64,000 nt of DNA from Symbiodinium natans. Its lineage: Eukaryota; Sar; Dinophyceae; Suessiales; Symbiodiniaceae. Shown here piece after piece: positions 22,301 through 30,646 of the stretch (position 1 is its first letter; every line of letters starts with the position of its first letter). Location of the stretch: assembly GCA_905221605.1 (NCBI GenBank), contig CAJNDS010000014.1, positions 915,920-979,919 of the forward strand, in the 5' to 3' direction. A program made the position numbers and the translations under genes. The notes below the pieces were generated by a model, which ran no database searches, had not been told where the DNA came from, and worked only from the letters and a program-made list of their open reading frames with translations.

Positions 22301-25300
22301 GCTCAGGTGCAATCGCAAGATGTGTGCAGCAGTCCTGAAAGAACCCGGTCACGTTGCTTCTGCAAAGCACAGCGCAGGAACGAAGGGCTCGCATCAGTCG
22401 CACAATGTTGCCACTCCCATTGGCACCCGCATAACGCGCATGTTGATTGCATGTTGGTGCCTTGTCGGACTGGAACAAGCGCATGCACTGAAGAACTTGC
22501 GGAAGAGGTGTTCGCAGAGTCGGCAAGAAGCTTTTGGCAGGAAGTCCCTCCAAATGCGGCAAGAGCCGCACCTGAGAAACGCAAGGCCGCGTCATCGCTT
22601 GAAATCGCGACCCGGCGCAAGCGACCGCCGTAATCACAACGCTTCATCCTGGAGCCAAATCCAAGCCATGTCAAAGGCTGTGCTATTCTCGTGAGCACGA
22701 AGTAAAAGCGTTTGTAAATAATGCGCGAAGTCAAATGCCATCGAATGCCCCTGAACAGCATTGCAGTGGCAACATTGCGAAAGCAGAGGCCATGCAGGAA
22801 ACCAGCCTGGAAGTATTTGAGGCCATTGCGTATTTATTGTCCACGGCGAATTACCAATTAGAGGGGTTTGCCAAGTTTTGGCCTCGTAGCAAAGTGGCAC
22901 TTGGGCCGGAGCCATTGAACCCCAACCCTCCCTAAAACCTGCAACTCTAAACAAACCCTACGACCTTTAAGCCGTTTAACAACCGACGCAAAACGCACAA
23001 AACCTTGAGAACCCTGAAACCCCAAAAACCCCCAAACCCTAAGCCGTAAACCTCCCCCGCCCGCACACCCCCAACCACAGGCGGCACAGGGGGGGACCAC
23101 AGGGGGATGCCTTGGGGGGCTGGGGGGAGGACTGGGCAACACTGTGTGTCTGTGTGTGTGTGTAAATTAATATGTATATGTGTGTATATATATATATATT
23201 ATTTATTTATTTAGATATTGATATGTGTTTTTTTTTGTTTGTTCATGTCGTTCTTTTTTGATAGGGAAGCTTTCCTCCTCCAGCATTCTTGGTAGTACAA
23301 GGACGAGCGCAAAATAAACCCCAAGGTCTCGACCACATACGTAAATAAAAAGACGCATGCGAGCGATCAATGGAACACAAGTGTGTCATGCGTCCGGAAA
23401 AAGAACTCAGCTCAAAAACAAGCAGCCTGACGGGGAGAGAGTTGCAAGGCGTCCTGTGCAAGGGGGCGGCTGCTTTGAAGCACCAAATGCTAAGACCGCT
23501 GGGGCGACCGAGCCTTCTGGCCAGTCAGCGCCTCCCAGCATGGACAGCACGCCATGCCGCTGAGTCGCCCCGTCTTGTCTGGAGCAAGAACCCCAACTTC
23601 CTACTGGATCAAAAGGCCGCGGACGAACTGATTGGACATGGTTGCGGCATGTTGCGGCGGTAGCACACTCAGCCCTGCTCCAGATGTCGGAGGTCTCATC
23701 CCAGCCCAGATCCAGGATGACCTGCGCTGGCAGGGCTTACGTAGAGACATCAGTTCATCATCCCCATCTCTGGTTTGTGGCGCCTCTGGTCCTCGATACC
23801 TCGCACTTTGGTGCCGTGATGTCGAGAACGAGTTTAGATGCTCCAAAGACTTACATGAGGAGGCCAACGTGCCATTCTCCGAGCAGCTTACTGCCGAGTG
23901 TTGATGAGGGTGTCGCGCCGTTCATTTGCCGAGACGGCATTGCCTCGACAGGCCAGAGGACGCAACAGGGCAAGTCCAAACCAGGTCCAAGCCAGGGGCC
24001 GAAATCGATCAGCTTGATGCCAACCTGTTGCAAATTGCACTCCAACTGCACACCACATGTTGCCACGCTGAATCCTGTTCGGCTCTCAATATCTCTCAAT
24101 TTTTCCCATGTGGGGAGCCGCCCTTGGGAGCAGACATGGGGCGGGCGCATGTATTGCGGCCGGCCTCAGCAGCAACACAGACAACTTCCTTTCAGTTAGC
24201 ACAGAACCTGTATCAATCTTGGCAGACTCTGCCTTTGCAGCGCTTGCAGCTGAGCTGGCTTGCTCTTTCTCTTCCACCACACTTCTGCCTCGATGCCACG
24301 GTGTCCCGTAACACGTTCCGATGTTGGAATAGCATGCCGCTTGCAGCCCACCTGCTGCTGGGCATCAAAGAAATCCTTTCGAGGAAACCACGACGGCCTT
24401 GCAAGGCTGCAGCATTCCGGCTTGCAAATGCCGTATCCATCTCGACGGCATACTGTTGTCACAACTTGACAACACTGGAACGCTTAAACAACATGTCAAA
24501 CAAGGCGTCAACAGACGAAATGTCCCAAACACAAGCCACCAAGAAGCGGCCTGCCAGGCTGCATGCACGTCAGCAAGATGTTCTCAGGCCTTACACGCGG
24601 CGCGCGTATGCGCGCGTTACGTCAGCGAAGAAGATTCTCGAAGCTTGGGCACTTCAAGTCAGTATGGGTCATCTCCATGCGATCGTGCAGGAAGGACAAG
24701 GCCTCAAAGCGATGAGGAAAACATGGGCTCCGTCGTCCTGCATAGTTCCATCTTGCCGCAACGGAGCATACAACAGCTGCTTGCCCATGCTCTGGATGTC
24801 TTGAAGCCAAAACCTGGGCGAAGCAGCCAGTGCGTTCCTAGGCAGCTGCAAGCAACCTCTGCCGTGGCATCGTAGATGGTCAAGTTGCCATTGAGTATCA
24901 TCGAGTTGCTTCGTTGCCGTTGTTTGCATTCGGATGAAACACCTCCCCTCGTGTCCAGACTCTGGCTTTTGGTTGTCTCTTGAAGAAACTAAACAAAGGG
25001 TCAGGATGTGCTCTGCATTGCTCTGAAAATGAAGCCGTTCATAACCATGATGGCATGAGTGACATCAGTGGCCCTGCGCAAGTGGGGCTGTAGATGCCTG
25101 GCAGCAGATTGCGTCATATTCATTTCCTCGCTGCGCAATCGGCATGAGGGCATGCTTCGTGCTGCGGCATGGGCACAATCAGCCACAGGCATCGTGCAGG
25201 CATTCGTGCTCCCGCGGACTTGTGGACGGAAGCGCGGTTCACGATACTCATGTATGGAGGGGAACTTTGCAGACGTCCACCCGGTGCGTTGCAGCTGCTG

Positions 25301-26224
25301 ATTGTGACAGAACATGCGGCTCGCAGCCGACCTCCGATGTCAGGTCCAGACAACGCACCAACTCCACAGCAATCTGCCACATTATGCCACACACGGGGAC
25401 TCCTGTGCATCCACGATGGACCCCCTATTCACCCCGTACGGAGGGTCAAAACACGACCAGTGAATATCTGCACCGGGCCAAGGCAAGGCCGTGCACGCCG
25501 CGTTCGTGAAATCAGCTTCTGTCGGAACACCAGGCATCCAGACCCTCGATAGTTGTTCTGCTTGAGGAACTCATACCTCACGAGAGCATAAAGAAGAAAG
25601 GCTACACACGCACACACGCTCATGAGCGCAGAAGATCCAAGGGGGCCAGACAGATTCGAACCTAGCGGCTCAAACACCATGCAGAAGAACCTGCCGCATG
25701 CGACTCAAGCACGCTCCTTGCTGGACTTCTCATGTAGCTGCCTCGAGTCATGGAGGAATGATGCCTGCATCCAGCAGCATCGGTACTGCCTTGGATGCAA
25801 AGTCTGCAACAGTTAACCTCCATCAGGATCTGTATTGAGGCCCTGGCCCCCATGGGTCCGCTTCACTGATCTTGTTCAAGATTTGCGCCTCCTCCGCTGC
25901 AGCCTGTCTGAGCCTGGCCAACTGACCAACTTGTTCAGCATGACGTGCCCCTTCATGGTAAGATCGCCCAAGCTTGCCGTTTCTCGTCGCGAATGATCTT
26001 GATAGCAACCTGCAGAAGGCTAGACCACTTCGCGGCGCAGCTCAGAACCCCGCTGGGGCTGCGTCGCGAAGCTCTTGCGCCTGGCATCTCCTTTTCTTGT
26101 CACGAGCGAGGCAGACCTGTGACTTCTTGGAAAGGGCGCACTGACATGCAGCCAGCCGGCACGCGACACTCAGGACCTCACCCGGCCAAATGTGCCGTCG
26201 CCAGATAAGGAGTCCAGCCGATAC
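16390..26224 (-). CDS. LAMMER/CLK-type dual-specificity protein kinase, split into very small exons
   Basis: Exons in order: 26182-26224 (YRLDSLSGDGTFGR), about 26087-26116 (VCLARDKKRR), 25978-26009 (VAIKIIRDEKR), about 25848-25907 (QAAAEEAQILNKISEADP), 24768-24813 (FWLQDIQSMGKQLLY), 24653-24702 (ALSFLHDRMEMTHTDLK), 24000-24024 (VGIKLIDFG), about 23784-23799 (YRGPE; may extend upstream), 23681-23721 (VILDLGWDETSDIW), 16534-16563 (SAGCILMEL) and 16390-16471 (YTGQLLFQTRDNMEHLALMEQMIG). HTDLK instead of HRDLK and the EHLALMEQMIG block are signatures of the LAMMER family, which phosphorylates SR splicing factors. Junctions keep phase with GC-AG, GT-AG and GA-AG introns. The 7.1-kb intron 16564-23680 runs from a GA donor to an AG acceptor and holds a complete aldo/keto reductase gene. 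Missing from the model are the N-terminus, the hinge exon between 24813 and 25848, the region between HTDLK and DFG (a candidate is about 24190-24280) and everything after the LAMMER block. Confidence 0.8.
16837..19586 (-). CDS. aldo/keto reductase, about 13 exons, nested in an intron of the LAMMER kinase
   Basis: Exons: 19491-19586 (SALILGTAPLGCGWAG), 19387-19424 (ALSMGIRDLDTAP), 19206-19266 (YGAGLSEERIGKVLAQA), about 18550-18613 (EPVSIATKVGSR), possibly about 18390-18535, 18304-18371 (SDIPVWDYRKET), 18213-18264 (GVEESLRQSRRRLQ), 18065-18151 (DFIDCLRIHDAEDPDRW), 17973-18019 (GVDTLVSLRNRG), 17538-17730 (MVAQTWNLLDQSAYPLLLECEKRG), 17387-17445 (VFCAGLLWGQGLYKYT), 17154-17245 (RRWEEIVRPFGLSLPAVALAFA), 17014-17069 (CASAEHVRSNVKLL) and 16837-16901 (LELWRKAKEQGLL, stop TAA). 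From 18371 to the stop all junctions join in phase, mainly GC-AG with some GT-AG; the first junction is GA-AG. The pattern, including PVWDYS-like and ..NLLDQSA.. motifs, matches the NADPH-dependent D-threo-aldose/L-fucose dehydrogenase branch. The DTAPYG and ATKVG blocks carry the expected Asp, Tyr and Lys of the catalytic site; the HD of RIHDAED supplies the His. Substrate is not determinable. The first exon starts at an acceptor, so the Met exon lies upstream. Confidence 0.88.
16942..16971. repeat. three tandem copies of a 10-bp unit TCATGTGATT
   Basis: Three perfect head-to-tail copies lie in the last intron of the aldo/keto reductase, about 40 bases before its final exon in the direction of transcription. 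Confidence 0.9.
20323..20352. repeat. (TA)n microsatellite
   Basis: An imperfect TA run with occasional TG, in intronic DNA. Confidence 0.9.
20501..20608. repeat. (ATAC)n microsatellite, about 26 copies
   Basis: A tetranucleotide array with one ACAC interruption near 20593. It is open in several frames and generates spurious Tyr/Ile/His- and Cys/Met/Tyr/Val-repeat ORFs. Confidence 0.97.
23142..23240. repeat. compound TG/TA/TTTA microsatellite
   Basis: TG dinucleotides pass into TA dinucleotides, then TTTA units and a T run, all inside the large LAMMER kinase intron. Confidence 0.85.
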
Positions 26225-26231
26225 CTACAAG

Positions 26232-28500
26232 CTAACGCGCACTGCCGCGTGCAGCAACCCAGCTCACCTTTCTGTGTCGGTCGGCATGAGGCAATGAACA
26301 CATGACAGAAAGCAAGATCGGAAAGCAGTGCACGCAGTCCTTCCATTCAGCACTTGCCCAGGTGCCCAATTGAAATGCACCTCGCGAAGATGGAAAAGTT
26401 GAAACATGTGCTGTGTTTTTGTTCAGACCAAGTTTCTTCCCTGAGGGCCAGTCCAGGTCATCACGCCTGGCGGGCCTTTGCGACCATGCAGGTAGGGGTG
26501 TGGCATGCATACGCAATCTACTCACACGCCACACCACCAACGCAACCGAAAGGTGTAAATAGGTCAAGCACGGCGGCGTAAGTGCAAATTTGAAGCACCT
26601 AGTGAAATGTACCAGGACCGTGAGTATGTCCAGGCCAAGATCGTGGCTCGCCATCACCACATCCCTAAGAACAAGTGCAGAAATGCAGTGCCACCAATGT
26701 CCATATGCGAGCCGAACATTGTCCGGTGGATTCACTGGGCACGCAGCCGCGGCAGACTTCCCACCTCGCACTTTGCAAGACAATGTGTCCAGGACTGTCG
26801 TTTCCTTCTTGACATGAATTTGTTCGATGACCACCCGGAACCAGCCCTTTTGTACCTCCTAGGCTTCAGCTCACTTTGCAAGAACACATGTCTGCCAGCA
26901 AGGCCCCGGCTCCCGGCGCTTGCCCTCACAGCTCTTGCACGAAACAAAAAAAGTTCACATGCAAGGAGCCCAAACAGGCATCTGATATGCAAAGATATGC
27001 GAAGGCTGCCTCGGCGGGGAATGCCAAACTTTGACCCAGCCAGCTGTCTGTCCCTTGCAATTGGGGACGGATGAGGAAGGCTCTCTTGGAACGAAGTGCT
27101 GCACGTCCTTGTTCAGCGACCAGCGGAGGGGGCTGCGGCTCCGCCTCTTACGCACGTCGTGTCGGCAGCACAGCTCACCAAGCCACGAAATCATCAACAC
27201 CGCAGATGCTAAAACGCTAAGATGTCAACGCTTGGTTGGCCGCTGCTTTGGGGCCAATCCTGTCGAACTCGGCGGCAAAAGAAACGTAGCTGCCGTTGCG
27301 GGGCTGCGCGCGTGTTTTTGCGGTGGTTTTGCCTTGGGGCTTGAAGCGGCTTAAATGTAATTTATTGTTTGCTTGTGTTTTCCCAGCTTAAATGGTTGGA
27401 AGACATGCTTAAGATTTTCAAAAAATCTACTAATCCGCATCGGCGCGCGAAGTTGTTTCAATGCAGCTCCAAATCATTCTTATAGTTATCAGGAGAACTC
27501 CAAACTGTAAACACAAGCACTGAGGACTACATCCGTTAAGCCAGGCAGGAGCGGACGCTCTACTGTTTCTACTGCACAGGGCTGACGAGGTAAAATGTCA
27601 CGAGGCAACATGTACATGAAGTTGAAATGCCAGGGTTATCGCAGTGCAAAACTACAATTCTGAACCCCGCAGTTTTAAGAAATGGACTGGTTCGGAGATC
27701 TGCAAAGTAGAACAATGAAGAAAATGCTTTGCAAGAGGCTTCGGTTCCGATTGCAAAAACGTGACCATCGCTGCAGTTGCGGGACAGCGCGTGTGCTTTT
27801 GCAGAGGTTTGCCCTTCAGCTTAGGCGGAGTCCACAGTTGGTTTAACTTGGCGGCTGCTGCTGCTTTAATGGTCCCTCCAATGTCCTCTGTGGTAACTCA
27901 TCCGACATCACCAATTTTCTCTATCGCCATAATTCACCACATCAAGGATCTAAGGCAAAGGCGGGCGCTCAGTTTCTTGACGTCCTCGACGATGTCTGTG
28001 AGGCACCATTTCGCCTAGTTCCAGGGCAAAGCATGTCTCCAAGTGCAAGAACCTGATCACATGCCAATCTTGGATCGCGCAAACGGAACATGAGGCGCCC
28101 ACCCCTATTTGATAAGGAACAGCGCAGGGTCCCACGCCACAAGCGACAAACGTTCGTATGTGTTCGGGCCAAATCCGTGGGATACAATGCGCGCACCTTC
28201 ACGGATGCCGTGTCACCTCGTCAATGATAAAACAGTCCAGAATGCACTTCAGAACAAAAAAAACACCACACAGAACTACACTGGCCTGCAGAAGGGCTAC
28301 GCCGCACTTACGCCGCAGACAAATGGCACACGTCCCGAATGGAGGTTTTGGGCCTCCCAAAGCTCCAAAACCAGGTCTTTCTGTCACTGTTCGTGCGCCC
28401 CCCCGTGCGCCCCCCCCCCCTTGCAGGGGCGCATGGGAATGACAAAAAGGCCTGAGAATGGAGGTTTTGGGCCTCCCAAACCTCCAAAATGCAGCACGCA
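26232..28500. other. no gene recognised; upstream region of the LAMMER kinase with duplicated and fold-back DNA
   Basis: I could not find the kinase N-terminus here. A 73-base segment at 27280-27352 recurs at 27757-27829 with moderate identity. At 28340-28370 and 28459-28489 lie two copies of a 31-base palindrome-like unit containing GGAGGTTTTGGGCCTCCC. Confidence 0.4.
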
Positions 28501-28562
28501 AGCTCTTGGGCCTCATTTGGGACTGAATTGAAGCTCTTGGGCCTCATTTGGGATTGAATTCA
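28501..28562. repeat. 31-bp unit in two tandem copies
   Basis: The unit AGCTCTTGGGCCTCATTTGG and its continuation GACTGAATTGA appears twice head to tail with one substitution. It shares TTGGGCCTC with the adjacent fold-back repeats. Confidence 0.85.
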
Positions 28563-28710
28563 GGGACTGAATTGCAGCGCTATCGTTCTAACCCTAAACC
28601 ACTATCATTGTTAAAGAAACCCTTGTCATTGTAAAATTTTTTCATGGTTAGAACCCCTGCTCCAGAACACGCCGCCAACCTCACAGCCGACAACAACCAG
28701 CTCTGGATGT

Positions 28711-30472
28711 TTATTTTTCGCGCCTCTTTTCCGTCTGCAAGGCTGCTGTCCCACTGCGCCAGACTACGCCGCCAGGGGCAGGCTTACTAGCGCAGCGGCA
28801 GGCGACGAGGGCTCGCGGGGCCTGCGAGCTCAAGCACCCGCTCGAGGGCGGCTGGTCCCTTGGACAAGCGTCCAGCGCCGTGCTGGCGACAGCCTGTTGC
28901 ACGGCCACCCTTAGTCTGCCCCACCAACGGCGGGACCAGCCCGACCGCGCGGCGAAGAGCGGGAGGCGCTCGCTGCGACCGGACGCGCAGAAGTAGTGCA
29001 CGAAGCGGCCAGCTTCGTCATTCCAGCGCCCCCCGATCTCCGCGCCCAGGACCACGAGTTCCTGTGGCCCAGCGCGGCAAAGCTCTGGGTAGGTGGACCG
29101 CTTGCAGCGTTCGGCCACCCGGAGCACGGCGCCGTCCGTATCAGCGGCGCCCGGCTGTGGATGCCCTGTCCGCGCGAGTGGGGAGACGAGGGTGGCATCG
29201 CAGCACAACGCTCCCCCCCGCGGCGTGGCCCCATAGACGACTAGGTCGAGCCGTCTTCGGTCATCGGCCGGCACTCCCGGTGCAGGAGTGTGCACCACGG
29301 GAGCTTGCGCACTGCCCTGCGAACCGGGCCTCGGCTCGCTGTGCATCCGTCCTGCCATGATGATGAGATGCGCGGCTGGAAGTTATTCTGCCTCGCGCCT
29401 ACGACGTCCGACGTGGGCAAAACTGTGAAAACTCTCGCAGCGTGCGGTCCGGTCCAGCTTGTGACAGCAGCAGCGCTCGGGACGCAGGTGAAAGATCAGC
29501 AAGGTGCGTCTCAAGCGCGCGCTCATCGCAAGCATGGACGGCCCCACGCTGCCAGCCCCGGAGGGTCCCGGCTGGTTCGTCATTGCGTCAAGACGCACCA
29601 GGCGGCCCAGACTGCGCGTCATCCCACGCCGGCACTGCGTAGCCCTGTCCAGCCAAGGGACGCTGCGGCTTGTGTGGCGGCGAGTATGGAGGGCAAGGGG
29701 CCGGCCTCCTGCGCGCGGAGGGAAAGCAGCAAATGGTTAGCTGCCGAGGGCAAGCGCGCCTGGATGACGGGGAGGCTGTCCATCCAGGAGGCCCAGTACG
29801 CAGCATGGCGGTCCGCCGTGGCCTCTCGCAAGCCCAAGCCACCAAAGCGTAGTGGCAAGTGTGCCGCTCGCTCCGACTGGGGGGGAAGCGGCGCGTCCGC
29901 ATGGCCCAGGAGCGTGGCGAGGCAGCGAGTCACAGCGGAGTCGTGAGAGGCAGCATACTCGGCCGTCGCGGCGGGCGGCAGAGCGCGAAGGAGGTAGTTG
30001 GCCCGCGGGGCGGCGCAGTAGTGCAGCAGCAGCCAGGCAGCCTGCAAGTCCTTCACGAGCGGGATTCGTTGGAGCAGGCGATCGTGCTCCTCGCGCTGTT
30101 GCGCGAGCCGCAGACGCACGTATTCGTCGCTGCCCAAAGGGGTGCCAAGGACCGTGAGCCCTTGCTGCTGCGGCGGGAGCGCCCAGTCCCCCACCCAGAT
30201 TGCGGTGTCAGCGTCCCCCTGTAACGCTGACAGCCCAGGCGGTTCCTCGCCTGCCGCGTTCCTCACACGTGTCTTGCGACTGTTGAGTTCAACACGTGAA
30301 TGCGCCCACAACGCACGTCTGTACGCCTCGTAGGGTTCGCATATCCGCTCCGGCAAGGCGATAATATACGTGTCGTCGAGATACGCGAAGATCGCCTCGC
30401 CATCCCGCAACTGTTCCTGCACCTCCTGGGGCGCCGGCTGCTGAGGCAGCGAGTACAGCGCTGGCATCAGCG
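28711..30472 (-). mobile_element. 3' half of an RLE-type non-LTR retrotransposon (reverse transcriptase palm to endonuclease)
   Basis: Minus-strand frame 29619-30467 starts PALYSLPQQPA and contains FAYLDDTYIIA, the YxDD catalytic box of reverse transcriptase, followed by a thumb-like region (LRFGGLGLR). After a frame change, 28711-29358 carries CDATLVSPLARTGHPQP, TYPELC and VVLGAEIGGRWNDEA. This block has the D...DxT pattern of the restriction-like endonuclease that follows the RT in R2-like dinoflagellate elements. At 30472 the element is cut by the copia element inside the RT; the other half resumes at 46757 with the RT motif ending in EQGD. The frame changes mean this copy is dead. Confidence 0.8.
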
Positions 30473-30477
30473 GGTCT
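30473..30477. other. 5-bp target-site duplication GGTCT, left copy
   Basis: GGTCT directly precedes the 5' LTR and recurs directly after the 3' LTR at 46752-46756. Five bases is the standard duplication of Ty1/copia integrases. Joining the two flanks over one copy restores the reverse-transcriptase codons Gln-Gly-Asp-Pro-Leu of the host LINE. Confidence 0.9.
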
Positions 30478-30620
30478 TGTAGTTTTTCATGGAGGAATTA
30501 CACTCCTTTTGCGAGCTGTGCATACCATCACTTCACCTTTGACTGTGGCTCAAGTTGCCGATAAAAAGAGGCGTACTTAACGGTTTACATGTTCCCTCAT
30601 GTGCTGACCTGTAAACTTCA
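30478..30620 (+). repeat. 5' LTR of the copia element
   Basis: A 143-bp repeat beginning TGTAG and ending TTCA (TG...CA). By eye it is identical at every base to the 3' LTR at 46609-46751, which implies a recent insertion. It contains CGATAAAAAGAGG, a possible core-promoter element. The LTR is very short compared with plant copia LTRs. Confidence 0.95.
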
Positions 30621-30633
30621 GGTTATCAGCCGT
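30621..30633 (+). promoter_or_regulatory. primer-binding site, probably for an internal fragment of initiator tRNA-Met
   Basis: GGTTATCAGCCG starts at the first base after the 5' LTR. Drosophila copia uses a half-tRNA-iMet and has a primer site resembling GGTTATGAGCCC, complementary to the iMet anticodon arm. Ten of twelve bases agree here. The assignment is inference; the position is exactly as expected. Confidence 0.6.
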
Positions 30634-30646
30634 AGAGTCTCACACG

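Larger units (their letters stand above)
19670..23600. other. no gene recognised; long intron of the LAMMER kinase, repeat-rich
   Basis: This stretch is part of the LAMMER kinase intron upstream of the nested reductase. It holds AT and CATA microsatellites, degenerate CCCTAAA-like sequence (20690-20765, 21178-21285, 22925-23055) and a C/G-rich block (21370-21900). A plus-strand frame ending at 22633 (EELAEEVFAESARSFWQEV) looks protein-like, but no neighbouring exon supports it. The first (Met) exon of the aldo/keto reductase should lie in the low-coordinate end of this stretch. Confidence 0.4.

Noticed and set aside
22307-22694. Plus-strand frame EELAEEVFAESARSFWQEV as a plus-strand gene
   Set aside because: No family, no supporting exon, lies inside an intron of a minus-strand gene; kept only as a remark.
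25630-25680. GGTTCGAATC on the minus strand as the B box of a tRNA gene
   Set aside because: The T-stem does not pair and no D-arm, anticodon arm or acceptor stem can be built around it.
30540-30570. GTGGCTCAAG in the copia LTR as a spliced-leader relic
   Set aside because: Only ten bases match and the preceding GTAGCCATTTT is absent; it also recurs in both LTRs as part of the repeat.
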